Below, piece by piece: positions 1 through 8,896 of a stretch of 64,000 nt of DNA (positions within the stretch are counted from its first letter, which is position 1; each line of letters opens with the position of its first letter). Position numbers and translations under genes: made by a program. The stretch is from Clostridium sp. MD294 (GTDB lineage: Bacteria > Bacillota > Clostridia > Lachnospirales > Anaerotignaceae), in assembly GCF_000364165.2 (NCBI RefSeq), contig NZ_CP097810.1, positions 868,001 to 932,000 on the forward strand. The letters run 5' to 3'. The notes below the pieces were generated by a model. It did not search any database. It was not told the DNA's origin and saw only the letters and a list, made by a program, of their open reading frames with translations.

Positions 1-573
1 TGTATCTACTGTACCAAAGCCATATTTTGCATATAAAAAAGGAATATTTGCAATTTTTGTTGCATTATAATCTCCTTGTGTATCACCAATATAAAATGCT
101 TTTTTTAAGTTATTTCTTTGCATAATCAGTTTAATGTTTTCTCCTTTAGGTTTTCCTGTTCTGCCAGAGTTTTCATAGTCTTTAAAATAGTGTCCTAATT
201 TGTGATAGTCAAAAAATGCTTCTATATAACCAGCTTGACAATTACTTACAATGTACAAATCATATTTTTGTGATAATATCTGTAATGTTTTTTCTAAATT
301 GTCAAAAAGTTTTCCGCCATTTTTAGCAATTTCAACTTCTTCTTGCTTTCCACATTCTTCTGTAATAGCAATTCTTTTTTGTTCTTCTACATCAGGTAAA
401 AGTGTATTAAATATTTCTTCTGAAGTTTTTCCCATAAAGCCTTTTGCTTCTTCCATAGTCACTTTTTTGCCATTTAATTCTTTATATCTGTCAAAAACAG
501 TATTCCAAGCATTTGCAACTGCTTGACAAGAGTCCCAAAGTGTACCATCTACATCAAATATAATTGCGTTCAT
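1..573 (-). CDS. HAD-superfamily phosphatase (partial, 3' end outside window)
   Basis: This is a haloacid dehalogenase-type hydrolase, probably phosphoglycolate-phosphatase-like, a cytoplasmic phosphate-monoester hydrolase. The 191 visible codons start at ATG with AAGGAGG about 9 bases upstream. Motif I is DVDGT at residues 7-11 (nucleophile D7, general acid D9). Motif II is in the IVSN segment, a motif III lysine lies in GKPKG, and motif IV is GDTQGD. The spacing between motifs I and II fits a helical C1 cap. The C-terminal end lies beyond base 1. It reads in the same direction as the two genes to its right but its own ribosome site follows the VWA gene by only 17 bases, so it is probably the last gene of that operon. 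The substrate cannot be told from sequence. Confidence 0.88.
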   Translation of the reverse strand, partial: MNAIIFDVDGTLWDSCQAVANAWNTVFDRYKELNGKKVTMEEAKGFMGKTSEEIFNTLLPDVEEQKRIAITEECGKQEEVEIAKNGGKLFDNLEKTLQILSQKYDLYIVSNCQAGYIEAFFDYHKLGHYFKDYENSGRTGKPKGENIKLIMQRNNLKKAFYIGDTQGDYNATKIANIPFLYAKYGFGTVDT

Positions 574-590
574 AAATGTAACCTCCTTCA

Positions 591-1787
591 TTATCGTGAA
601 ACAAGTAATTTTTTTAATCCTTCCTGCAAACCATCTACAGAAAGGGGATACATAGCAAATAAATCAGCAAGTACATCATAAGTATGTGACCAATAACTGC
701 TCCATTGAGGACGTTTTGCAGGATTAAGCCATATAATATGAGGATATTTTTGTTTAAAGCGTTGAAACCATTCTATACCTGGTACATTGTCACGTACACC
801 ATAACTATAATAACTACCTGAAAGTAGTTCAGAAGGTTCCATCATGGCATCTCCTACAATAATCACTTTGTATTCGCTACTGATATTTTGTAGTATCCAG
901 TTGGTATCTACAGCAAGTTTAACACGTAAACTAGGTTCTGTATAAACTTTAGAATAAATGCTGTTGTGAAAATAATATACTTTTAAATCTTTAAAATGAC
1001 TCGATTTACTTACTGATTGAAATAAGGCACTACAAAGACGACTATAATATTCTACAGAACCTCCTGAGTCCATGAGTAATAACACTTTTACAGTATTTCT
1101 TCTAGGCTTTTGATAAACTACTTTTAATTTTCCTGCATTATTGCAAGTTTCCTGTATAGTATTGTCAATATCAAATTCTGTTTTAGGTGCGTCAATACGG
1201 CTAGAAAACTGGCGAAGTTGGCGAAAAGCTATTTGAAATTGTCTGGTATCTAATGTATTGTCATTACGAAAATCTCTAAAATTACGTTCACCTGCTACTT
1301 GAAAAGCTGTTTTATAACGGGAAACACCTCCCACACGTATGCCTTTAGGACTGTATCCACTGTTGCCAAATACTGATACGCCTCCTGTACCAACCCAATA
1401 ACTGCCGCCGTTATGTTCTTCTTTTTGCTCTTGTAGACGTTCTAAAAGCATTTTTTGTATTTCTTCTGAAGACAAATATGCATTTTCTCTTGCTCTGTCC
1501 ATATCAAATTTGTCTTTTGGTTTGTCTTTGGGATTTTCCAACCACTCCAATAATTCTTTTGGGAGTTCTTCTGTAAATTCCATATCTTTAAAATATTCTA
1601 AAAATGCACCGTCGAAACGGTCAAAATCAGTTTCACTTTTGACAAGTATAGCACGGCATAAATAATAAAATCCTGTAAAGCTGGAATGATGAAGCCCTTT
1701 TTTTAATGCTTCTAATAATGTCATCCATTCATTAAAAGAAACAGAAAGTCCACGCTTTCTTAAAAGGTAGAAAAAAGAACTGAACAT
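591..1787 (-). CDS. VWA domain-containing CoxE-like protein
   Basis: A 398-residue protein of the CoxE-like von Willebrand A family. The N-terminal half is helical (MFSSFFYLLRKRG...). The C-terminal half begins the VWA fold with a metal-ion-dependent adhesion site at VLLLMDSGGSV, where the usual DxSxS is written D-S-G-G-S. Family members work with MoxR AAA+ ATPases as a chaperone or metal-insertion pair, and the moxR-type gene is directly upstream, 14 bases away, so the two are almost certainly co-transcribed. The client is unknown; no CO dehydrogenase or other cofactor enzyme is visible nearby. The start is supported by AGGTG 7 bases upstream. Confidence 0.88.
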   Translation of the reverse strand: MFSSFFYLLRKRGLSVSFNEWMTLLEALKKGLHHSSFTGFYYLCRAILVKSETDFDRFDGAFLEYFKDMEFTEELPKELLEWLENPKDKPKDKFDMDRARENAYLSSEEIQKMLLERLQEQKEEHNGGSYWVGTGGVSVFGNSGYSPKGIRVGGVSRYKTAFQVAGERNFRDFRNDNTLDTRQFQIAFRQLRQFSSRIDAPKTEFDIDNTIQETCNNAGKLKVVYQKPRRNTVKVLLLMDSGGSVEYYSRLCSALFQSVSKSSHFKDLKVYYFHNSIYSKVYTEPSLRVKLAVDTNWILQNISSEYKVIIVGDAMMEPSELLSGSYYSYGVRDNVPGIEWFQRFKQKYPHIIWLNPAKRPQWSSYWSHTYDVLADLFAMYPLSVDGLQEGLKKLLVSR

Positions 1788-1801
1788 ATTTTACACCTAC
1801 T

Positions 1802-2620
1802 TTATCGTTTATATTTTTCGAGTGTATCTAAATCTTCATTTTTTTTGAGTAGTACACCAGCAAAAGGAATTTCACTTTTAATTTTTTGCTCAGAGATACC
1901 ACCTAACTGTAATGCTTGTATCCAATCCAATACTTCTGATGTGCTTGGCTTTTTCTGTATAGAAGAAAGTCCTCTAATCCAATAAAATGCTTCTATAACT
2001 TGTTTGAGCATTTCGGTATCTAAATTTGGAAAATGTACATTTACAATTTCCTCCATAAGTTCTTGAGAAGGAAATGCAATATAATGGAATATACATCTTC
2101 TCAAAAAAGCATCTGGTAATTCTTTTTCTGCATTAGAAGTAATAATAACAATAGGACGATGTTTCGCTTTAATAGTCTGTTTTGTTTCTGGAATATAAAA
2201 TTCCATTTTGTCTAATTCCCAAAGTAAATCATTGGGAAACTCAAGGTCAGCTTTATCAATTTCGTCAATAAGTAATATCACTTGTTCATCAGAAGAAAAT
2301 GCCTCTCCTAATTTTCCTAATTTTACATATTTAGCAATGTCGTCAACACCTTGATTGCCAAATTGACTATCATATAATCTTTGTACTACGTCATACACAT
2401 ATAATCCATCTTGTGCTTTTGTAGTGGATTTAATATTCCATATCACTAATTTTTTATTTAATGCTTGAGAGATTGCTTCAGCAAGCATAGTTTTACCTGT
2501 ACCTGGTTCTCCTTTAATAAGTAATGGTTTTTGTAATGCCATAGCAATGTTAACTGCTCCCATTAATTCCTGAGAAGCAACATAATTTTGACTTCCTTGA
2601 AATGTATTTTCAGAATACAT
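1802..2620 (-). CDS. MoxR-family AAA+ ATPase
   Basis: A 272-residue AAA+ ATPase of the MoxR group. Walker A is GEPGTGKTM (about residues 37-45), Walker B is VILLIDEID, sensor 1 is the IITSN segment and an arginine-finger-like region is PDAFLRRC. MoxR ATPases act as ATP-driven chaperones that remodel client complexes together with a VWA partner, which is encoded immediately downstream. The start has GGGAG 7 bases upstream. The gene is transcribed away from the recombinase at 2768, so the 147-base gap between them must hold divergent promoters. Domain identity is secure; the client is not known. Confidence 0.93.
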   Translation of the reverse strand: MYSENTFQGSQNYVASQELMGAVNIAMALQKPLLIKGEPGTGKTMLAEAISQALNKKLVIWNIKSTTKAQDGLYVYDVVQRLYDSQFGNQGVDDIAKYVKLGKLGEAFSSDEQVILLIDEIDKADLEFPNDLLWELDKMEFYIPETKQTIKAKHRPIVIITSNAEKELPDAFLRRCIFHYIAFPSQELMEEIVNVHFPNLDTEMLKQVIEAFYWIRGLSSIQKKPSTSEVLDWIQALQLGGISEQKIKSEIPFAGVLLKKNEDLDTLEKYKR

Positions 2621-2767
2621 AATTGTTCTCCCTTCCTAAATATATGATGATGTTAATTGTTATCATTGTATTAGCAAGTACTTTATTTTGTCAACTAAAT
2701 TCTGTACAAATTTCTTATTTTTGGGGCATATACTGAAAAAAAATAAAGAATAATAGAGGAGAAAAAT

Positions 2768-4321
2768 ATGGAATTTGCTATTTATAGTAGAAAATCGAAA
2801 CAAACAGAAAAGGGAGCTTCTATACAATATCAAATAGATTGCTGCAAAAAATATGTAATAAACTATTTTGGAGAAGGACATAACATAAATATTTTTGCAG
2901 AAGAAGGATTTTCAGCGAAAAATAAACAACGTCCTCAATTTCAAAATATGATGCTTTTAGCACAACAAAAAAAATTAGATTATATAGTATGTTATCGTTT
3001 GGATAGAATAAGTAGAAATGTGGGAGATTTTGCAATGTTAATACAGCAGCTTTCGCTATGGAATACTGCTTTTATATCTGTACAAGAACAATTTGATACT
3101 GCAACACCTACTGGTAGAGCTATGATGTATATGGCTTCTGTATTTGCACAGTTAGAAAGGGAAACAATAGCAGAAAGAGTAAAAGACAATTTATATTATT
3201 TGGCTAAAAAAGGGTATTGGCTAGGAGGAACATTTCCTCTAGGTTTTGTATCAGAAAGAGTAGTACAAAATAAACATTCTTACTGTTATTTAGTACAAAA
3301 TCCAGATGAAATAAATATTGTAAAAAATATATATTCTCTTTTTATAGAATATGGCACACTTTCACAAGTAAAAAGACAACTGAAAAAACAAAATATTTGT
3401 ACACGTAAGGGAAATGAATTTTCATTGACAGCATTAAAAGAAATATTAAAAAATCCTGTATATTGCCAAGCTGATAATAAGGTAAGAGATTATTTTTTAA
3501 AAGAAGGAGCAGAGGTAACATTTACAGAAGAACAATGTTGTAATGATTATGGTTTGATGGTGTATAACAAAAGAAACTATACAGAAAAATCTGCACCAAG
3601 ACAAAATATAAAATATTGGATAGTGGCACTAGGAAAACAAAAAGGCATTATTTCAGGAGAAAAGTGGGTAAATATACAACAAATATTATATAGAAATAGC
3701 AATCAAAATACAGAATATAAAACAGAAAATCAATATGCACTTCTTTCCGCTGTATTGTATTGCGAAAATTGTGGACAAAAAATGCAACCCAAAAAAAGAA
3801 GAAACCATCAAAAAAAATTGACATTTGATTATATTTGTAGAGGAAAGTTACAAGAAAAAGGCTGTAATATGCAAAATTTGTTAGGAAAGCAAACAGATGA
3901 TAGCATAGAAAAAACACTTTTAGAATACATAGAAAAAAATGAGCATTTTTATGAGATATGGAAAAAATGGAAAAGCGAATATTGCTATAAAAAATATTAT
4001 GAAAAAGAAATATTGTATTTTCAAAAACAAAAACAAAATTATATTGATTTATTAGGAAATAAATATATTAGTGATACAGTAATACAAGAAATTAATATCA
4101 AAATAGAAGAATTGTCAAAACAACAAAAAATACTGCAAAGACAAAAAATGTTGTATGAAAAGCAACAGCATAATATGCAACAATATTATTATAGTACATT
4201 TCGTATGCTTTGGCAAAAAATGAATATTACTCAAAAACAAGAAGCTATACGATATTTAATAAAAAAAGTAATTTGGAATGGCAAAGAAATAAAGATTGTA
4301 TTAACTGAAAATTTTTTATAA
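2768..4321 (+). CDS. Large serine recombinase
   Basis: A 517-residue site-specific recombinase of the large serine family (cuts and rejoins DNA through a phosphoserine link). The N-terminal resolvase domain opens IYSRKSK with the likely catalytic serine at S10 and the paired arginine in R8; DYIVCYRLDRISRN carries the helix with further active-site arginines. A central 'Recombinase' domain follows, then a zinc ribbon (CENCGQKM ... C...GC near residues 335-370), then a lysine/glutamine-rich coiled coil. The length fits transposon or phage integrases and the sporulation sigK-type recombinase SpoIVCA. It is intact with a good ribosome site (GAGGAG). No phage or conjugation genes are near, so it looks orphaned. 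It ends 69 bases before a lipoprotein gene that abuts a broken feoB. Confidence 0.93.
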   Translation: MEFAIYSRKSKQTEKGASIQYQIDCCKKYVINYFGEGHNINIFAEEGFSAKNKQRPQFQNMMLLAQQKKLDYIVCYRLDRISRNVGDFAMLIQQLSLWNTAFISVQEQFDTATPTGRAMMYMASVFAQLERETIAERVKDNLYYLAKKGYWLGGTFPLGFVSERVVQNKHSYCYLVQNPDEINIVKNIYSLFIEYGTLSQVKRQLKKQNICTRKGNEFSLTALKEILKNPVYCQADNKVRDYFLKEGAEVTFTEEQCCNDYGLMVYNKRNYTEKSAPRQNIKYWIVALGKQKGIISGEKWVNIQQILYRNSNQNTEYKTENQYALLSAVLYCENCGQKMQPKKRRNHQKKLTFDYICRGKLQEKGCNMQNLLGKQTDDSIEKTLLEYIEKNEHFYEIWKKWKSEYCYKKYYEKEILYFQKQKQNYIDLLGNKYISDTVIQEINIKIEELSKQQKILQRQKMLYEKQQHNMQQYYYSTFRMLWQKMNITQKQEAIRYLIKKVIWNGKEIKIVLTENFL

Positions 4322-4390
4322 TTTTTGAAGTTTTTTATATATGAAAATGTTATAATAAAGCAGAAAAAAATTTTGAAAGGATAATAAAAT

Positions 4391-4939
4391 ATGAATTATA
4401 TCAAAAAAAGAATATTGTTTATGATGATAGCTTGTGTTGTAATTATTTTAGTAGCGTGTCATAGTGCAGGAGAAGAAATAGAATATATGGACAATAATGG
4501 AAATTTTAGTATTACATTGCCTTCTACTTGGATACAAGATACAGGAGTAAATAATAATGATACACTTGTATTATATTCTAATGAACAAAGGGATATTATT
4601 GTTTCTATACAACGATATGATAGAGAAGTTGCAGAAGATACAATGGGATTAAATTCTTTGGAAAAATTTCAGCAGTTTTATAAAATAAATTCTATTGTAT
4701 CAACATTGTATACACAAGGAGAAGTAAAAGAAATAGACTATACTATGGAAAATATGAAAAATGTAATAGCACAAGAAGTAATGTCAAAATCTAATGATGA
4801 TACTACTGCAAAAGCATTTTGTGTTATAGCTGAAAATGATAATGCTTATTATACTTGTGCTATTACAGGAGAACAAAAAGTTTATCATAAAAATATTAAT
4901 CATTTAAAAGAAGTATTGTCTAAATTAAATGAAAAATGA
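4391..4939 (+). CDS. Putative lipoprotein with PsbP/DUF1795-like domain
   Basis: A 182-residue exported lipoprotein. Residues 1-22 form a lysine-rich start plus hydrophobic core ending in a lipobox (LVAC, Cys about 23). The rest, beginning GNFSITLPSTW, resembles the PsbP-like/DUF1795 beta fold seen in many small Firmicute lipoproteins of unknown role. A weaker relative, with the same TVPTGW-type opening, is encoded at 11806-12441. A ribosome site (GAAAGGA) precedes the ATG. Its last codons overlap the first recognisable codons of the feoB remnant, so the junction of two unrelated segments lies here. Function unknown. Confidence 0.75.
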   Translation: MNYIKKRILFMMIACVVIILVACHSAGEEIEYMDNNGNFSITLPSTWIQDTGVNNNDTLVLYSNEQRDIIVSIQRYDREVAEDTMGLNSLEKFQQFYKINSIVSTLYTQGEVKEIDYTMENMKNVIAQEVMSKSNDDTTAKAFCVIAENDNAYYTCAITGEQKVYHKNINHLKEVLSKLNEK

Positions 4940-5685
4940 TACTATAAACTTTCTCTGAGTATGGTTGTGGTTTTCCAACTATTATTATGCTTGCCAGTAT
5001 ATTTTTTTCAGGAGGAAATCCTCTTATAGCAGGAGTATTTGTAGTATTGGCATTATTGCTTTCTGTTACAATTACGTTATTGGTATCTAGTATGTTAGGT
5101 AAAACAATATTAAAAGGAGAAGCATCTTCTTTTACATTAGAATTGCCTCCTTATAGAAAACCTCAGTTTGCAAAAGTAATTGTTAGAAGTATATTAGACA
5201 GAACAATATTTGTTTTAGGAAGGGCAATATCTGTTTCTATACCAGCGGGAGCATTAATATGGTTATTACAAAATATTACAGTGGCAGATAGTACATTATT
5301 GAGTATGTTTTCAAATATGTTAGAACCTTTAGGTAGTATAATGGGTTTAAGTGGTGCAATATTAGCGGCGTTTTTATTGGGAATACCTGCAAATGAAATT
5401 GTAATACCAATATTGTTAATGTATTATAGTCAAAGTGGTATGTTAGTAGAAAGTTCTGGTATAACAGAATTGGGAGAAATATTAAGAAATAATGGCTGGA
5501 CAATCATTACAGCACTTTGTGCTATACTATTTTCACTCAATCATTTTCCCTGTGCTACAACGCTTTGGACAATTGCCAAAGAAACAAAAAGTATAAAATG
5601 GACATCAGTTTCTTTTTTACTACCTACTTTGGTAGGTATTATAATATGTGTTTTGATAAATATAACATCGAAATTATTTTTATAA
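4936..5685 (+). pseudogene. feoB: feoB 3' remnant (ferrous iron transporter B, N-terminal half missing)
   Basis: The reading frame encodes the C-terminal membrane part of FeoB: CGFPTIIMLASIFF matches the conserved segment after the first Gate domain, SSFTLELPPYRKPQ is a FeoB signature, and RTIFVLGRAI and GIPANEIVIP belong to the second Gate domain. The G domain, GDI domain and first Gate half are absent. Homology can be followed back to about 4936 (M-I-L, then an in-frame TAA, then T), overlapping the end of the lipoprotein gene. An ATG at 4987 could start 232 residues but has no ribosome site. Full FeoB is about 650-800 residues, so this cannot transport iron by itself. No feoA is present. 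It ends at the terminator at 5700. Confidence 0.85.
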
Positions 5686-5699
5686 TTATGATAATGTGA

Positions 5700-5736
5700 A
5701 GAGAGTTTAGTATTTGTTTTACTAAGCTCTCTTTTT
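5700..5736 (+). terminator. Rho-independent terminator after feoB remnant
   Basis: A 13-base stem (5700-5712 with 5720-5732, one G-T pair) with a 7-base loop is followed by a T run. It isolates the copper operon from the feoB remnant. Confidence 0.85.
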
Positions 5737-5768
5737 GTATAAAATAAAATGAAAAATAAAATACTATA

Positions 5769-5797
5769 TTGACAAATGAAAAGTATAGTATTAAAAT
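5769..5797 (+). promoter_or_regulatory. Sigma-A type promoter of the copper operon
   Basis: TTGACA at 5769-5774, a 17-base spacer and TAAAAT at 5792-5797 make a near-consensus promoter. The last base of the -10 touches the CsoR-type operator, the expected arrangement for repression. Confidence 0.8.
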
Positions 5798-5822
5798 AAT
5801 ACTACACCCATGAGGGGTATTA
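5797..5822 (+). promoter_or_regulatory. CsoR operator
   Basis: An imperfect palindrome with arms TAATAC and GTATTA enclosing CCC and GGGG blocks (ACCC-ATGA-GGGGT) matches the known CsoR operator architecture, an AT-flanked C/G-run dyad. It lies over the -10 and transcription start of copA, while csoR is the last gene of the same operon. Inference: apo-CsoR blocks transcription and Cu(I) releases it. Confidence 0.8.
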
Positions 5823-5838
5823 GAAAGAGGTGAAATAT

Positions 5839-8379
5839 GTGAAACAAAAATTTGATGTAACAGGTATGACTTGTAGTGCGTGTAGTGCTCATGTAGAAAA
5901 AAGTGTTAACAAATTAGCAGGTATTTTTTCTGTTAATGTTAATCTGTTGCAAAATTCTATGACAGTAGAATATGAAGAAACAAAACTAACAGATGAGGAA
6001 ATCATAAAAGCAGTAGAACAAGGAGGATATGGAGCAAAAGTACATGGTAGTGAAAAAACAAATCATACTTCTGAAAATATTGCACAGTCTGAAATGGATA
6101 CTATGAAAAAAAGACTGATTTGGTCATTTGTATTTTTAATACCACTGTTTTATATTTCTATGGGGCATATGATGGGTATGCCATTACCTAGTATATTGCT
6201 TGGACATGAAAATATCATGTCATTCGCATTGACACAGTTATTTTTAACATTACCTATATTATATTTGAATAGAAAATATTTTTCTGTTGGTTTCAAGGCA
6301 TTGTGGAACCGTTCTCCTAATATGGATACACTTATTGCATTGGGTTCTACAGCAGCGTTTTGTTATAGTGTTATTGCGATATATGCTATGGGATATTATA
6401 TGGGTCACGGAGATATGGTAGCAGCTCATAGCTATGGTATGGAATTTTATTTTGAGTCTTCAGGTATGATATTGACATTAATTACAGTAGGGAAATATAT
6501 GGAAACGCGTTCCAAAGGCAAAACATCAGAAGCTATTACGAAATTACTAGATTTAGCACCTAAAAAAGCAACAATACTCAAAAATGGTAAAGAAATCGAA
6601 ATTGCAATAGAAGAAGTACAAAAAGGAGATATTATTGTAGTACGTCCAGGACAAAGTATACCTGTAGATGGCGAAATTATAGAAGGATTTTCAGCAGTAG
6701 ATGAGTCAGCACTAACCGGAGAAAGTATACCTGTTGAAAAAAAAGCTGGTGATATGGTAATTGGTGCTACAGTCAATAAAACAGGATATTTTCAATTTAG
6801 AGCAGAAAAAGTAGGAAATGATACAACACTTTCTCAAATTATACAACTAGTAGAAGAAGCAAGTGCATCAAAAGCACCTATTGCAAAATTAGCTGATAAA
6901 GTAAGCGGCATATTTGTACCAGTAGTCATTACAATAGCATTAGCAGTAACAGCAATATGGCTGTTATTAGGATATTCCTTTAGTTTTGCACTTTCTATAG
7001 GCATCGCTGTACTTGTAATTTCCTGTCCTTGTGCGTTGGGACTTGCTACACCAACGGCGATTATGGTAGGAACAGGAAAAGGGGCAGAGAATGGCATATT
7101 AATAAAATCAGCAGAAAGTTTAGAAATTGCTCACGAAGTAGATACTATTATATTAGACAAAACAGGTACTGTAACAGAAGGGAAGCCTAAAGTAACAGAT
7201 GTGCTTTTAGCAGAAGGTGTTTTTGAAAATAAATTATTGAGAAATGCTCTTGCAGTAGAGCAGCTTTCAGAACACCCTCTTTCAGAGGCTATTGTAAATT
7301 ATGTAAAACAAAAAAATATTACTGTACCAAATGGTGAAAATTTTACAGCAATAGCAGGACAAGGTGTTAAAGCAACTGTTTCAGGAAAAGAAATTATTGC
7401 AGGCAATTTAAAAATGATGAAAGAACAAGATATTTCAGAAAATTTTCTTTTTGAAAAAGGAGAAAAATTAGCAGAAGAAGGAAAAACACCTTTATATTTT
7501 GCAGAAGAAAATAAACTACTTGGTGTAATTGCAGTAGCAGATGTTGTAAAACCAACAAGTAAACAAGCTATAGCAGAATTTAGAAAAATGGGTATTGACG
7601 TGGTAATGCTGACAGGAGATAATAAACGTACAGCAGAAGCAATAGGAAAACAAATGAATTTAACAAGAGTAGTAGCAGAGGTGCTACCTCAGGACAAAGA
7701 AAAAGAAGTCAGACAAATACAACAACAAGGTAAAAAAGTAGCTATGATAGGAGATGGCATAAATGATGCTCCTGCATTAGCAAGAGCAGATGTTGGTGTT
7801 GCTATTGGAGCAGGTACAGATGTTGCAATAGAGTCTGCAGATATTGTACTTATGAAAAGTGATTTGCTAGATGGTGTTGCAGCAATACAGCTTAGTCGTG
7901 CCGTTATAAGAAATATTAAACAAAATTTGTTTTGGGCATTTTTCTATAATGTCATAGGAATACCATTAGCAGCAGGGCTGTTTTTTACAACATTAGGCTG
8001 GAAATTAAATCCTATGTTTGCAGCAGCAGCAATGAGTTGTAGTTCTGTATTTGTTGTAACAAATGCTTTACGTTTAAAATTGTTTCAACCTGATTTTAAA
8101 AAGGGAAAAACAATAGAAAATAATAATACTATAGTAGAAGAACAACAAAAGGAATATAAGGAGGAAATAAAAATGAAAAAAGTATTAACAATTGAAGGTA
8201 TGATGTGTGGTCATTGTACAGGTAGAGTAGAACAAGCATTGAATGCACTAGAAGGTGTAAAAGCAGAAGTAAGTCTTGATGATAAAACAGCAACTGTTAC
8301 AGCAGTAGAAGAAATAGCAGAAGAATTGCTTGTAAAAGCAGTAACAGACGCAGGATATACTGTTGTAGATGTACAGTAA
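5839..8379 (+). CDS. copA: Copper-exporting P-type ATPase with C-terminal CopZ-like domain
   Basis: A P1B-type ATPase that pumps Cu(I) out across the membrane. The chosen start is GTG 5839, with GAGGTG six bases upstream; a GTG at 5830 is inside that site. Order: N-terminal metal-binding domain (GMTCSACS), eight membrane helices, actuator domain with TGES, CPC copper site (C396-P-C398), phosphorylation motif DKTGT (D440), [10 protein letters not shown] hinge, and then, after the last helix and a charged linker, a second metal-binding domain with GMMCGHC. The 846 residues exceed the usual 740-800 because of this C-terminal domain, which is normally the separate chaperone CopZ. An AAGGAGG site and in-frame ATG precede that domain (see 8173). 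The operon ends with csoR, 11 bases on. Confidence 0.96.
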   Translation: MKQKFDVTGMTCSACSAHVEKSVNKLAGIFSVNVNLLQNSMTVEYEETKLTDEEIIKAVEQGGYGAKVHGSEKTNHTSENIAQSEMDTMKKRLIWSFVFLIPLFYISMGHMMGMPLPSILLGHENIMSFALTQLFLTLPILYLNRKYFSVGFKALWNRSPNMDTLIALGSTAAFCYSVIAIYAMGYYMGHGDMVAAHSYGMEFYFESSGMILTLITVGKYMETRSKGKTSEAITKLLDLAPKKATILKNGKEIEIAIEEVQKGDIIVVRPGQSIPVDGEIIEGFSAVDESALTGESIPVEKKAGDMVIGATVNKTGYFQFRAEKVGNDTTLSQIIQLVEEASASKAPIAKLADKVSGIFVPVVITIALAVTAIWLLLGYSFSFALSIGIAVLVISCPCALGLATPTAIMVGTGKGAENGILIKSAESLEIAHEVDTIILDKTGTVTEGKPKVTDVLLAEGVFENKLLRNALAVEQLSEHPLSEAIVNYVKQKNITVPNGENFTAIAGQGVKATVSGKEIIAGNLKMMKEQDISENFLFEKGEKLAEEGKTPLYFAEENKLLGVIAVADVVKPTSKQAIAEFRKMGIDVVMLTGDNKRTAEAIGKQMNLTRVVAEVLPQDKEKEVRQIQQQGKKVAMIGDGINDAPALARADVGVAIGAGTDVAIESADIVLMKSDLLDGVAAIQLSRAVIRNIKQNLFWAFFYNVIGIPLAAGLFFTTLGWKLNPMFAAAAMSCSSVFVVTNALRLKLFQPDFKKGKTIENNNTIVEEQQKEYKEEIKMKKVLTIEGMMCGHCTGRVEQALNALEGVKAEVSLDDKTATVTAVEEIAEELLVKAVTDAGYTVVDVQ
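8173..8379 (+). CDS. copZ: CopZ-like copper chaperone, internal start within copA
   Basis: The last 68 codons of copA encode a complete heavy-metal-associated domain ([15 protein letters not shown]...) of the size and pattern of free CopZ, the cytosolic Cu(I) carrier that docks to CopA. The ATG at 8173 is in frame with copA and has AAGGAGG at 8158-8164, 8 bases upstream, the strongest ribosome site in the operon. Inference: ribosomes may start here and make free chaperone in addition to the fused form. Alternatively a former copA-copZ gene pair lost its intervening stop codon and the internal site is a relic. Confidence 0.6.
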   Translation: MKKVLTIEGMMCGHCTGRVEQALNALEGVKAEVSLDDKTATVTAVEEIAEELLVKAVTDAGYTVVDVQ

Positions 8380-8390
8380 GGGGAAGATAT

Positions 8391-8651
8391 ATGAAAGCAG
8401 ACCAAAAACAAATTGTACGTTTGCTCAAAACAGCAAGGGGACAAATAGATGGTATATTAAAAATGGTAGAACAAGACCGCTATTGTGTTGATATTTCTAA
8501 TCAAATTATGGCAACAGATGCTATATTAAGAAAAGCGAACAAAGAAATATTGAGAGCACATATGAAATGCTGTGTAAAAGATGCACTAGAAACAGGACAA
8601 GAAGATAAAAAAATAGATGAATTGATAGATATGATAGATAAAATAAAGTAA
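8391..8651 (+). CDS. csoR: Copper-sensing repressor CsoR
   Basis: An 86-residue all-helical DUF156-family repressor. Cys32, His57 and Cys61 keep the 25- and 4-residue spacing of the Cu(I) ligands of characterised CsoR (C-H-C), which separates it from formaldehyde (FrmR) and nickel (RcnR) relatives. Positively charged positions such as R10, K13 and R16 lie on the first helix. It is the last gene of the copA operon and should bind the operator at 5797-5822, giving an autoregulated copper response. Translation starts at ATG behind GGGGA. Confidence 0.92.
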   Translation: MKADQKQIVRLLKTARGQIDGILKMVEQDRYCVDISNQIMATDAILRKANKEILRAHMKCCVKDALETGQEDKKIDELIDMIDKIK

Positions 8652-8665
8652 ATAAAATATAAAAG

Positions 8666-8694
8666 TGCTGTTGGTTTAACTAACAGCATTTTTT
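8666..8694 (+). terminator. Terminator after csoR
   Basis: TGCTGTT at 8666-8672 pairs with AACAGCA at 8682-8688 and is followed by six to seven T. Confidence 0.8.
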
Positions 8695-8741
8695 GTATAA
8701 AAATTTGCGTATGATGAAAAAATGATGTAAAATGTATACAG

Positions 8742-8819
8742 TTCTCTTTTTTTAAAAAAAGAGAGGGGTTAGCTTTGCTAACCCCTACATACTCTCATTG
8801 TATTACTAAAAAAAGAGAA
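8742..8819. repeat. Nested palindromic element
   Basis: Outer perfect 13-base inverted arms (8742-8754 and 8807-8819) enclose a second perfect hairpin with 9-base arms GGGGTTAGC and GCTAACCCC (8765-8773, 8777-8785) and a GAGAG/CTCTC pair between them. The G+C-rich hairpin stands out from its AT-rich surroundings. No gene fits. It could be a small non-autonomous repeat, a structured RNA, or a complex terminator. Confidence 0.55.
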
Positions 8820-8896
8820 ATGATAACACAAATAAATATATTTGTTATGGATATATTAAAAGTGAAAGTAGTAGTAATAACACTGGGAGGCTAATT

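Noticed and set aside
251-526. Plus-strand open frame of 91 codons
   Set aside because: It is antisense to the HAD gene, has no ribosome site and a composition typical of a shadow frame.
5517-5699. 60-codon frame at the end of the feoB remnant
   Set aside because: Out-of-frame shadow of feoB sequence.
6447-7097. Minus-strand frames opposite copA
   Set aside because: They mirror copA codons; no ribosome site and no plausible motif.
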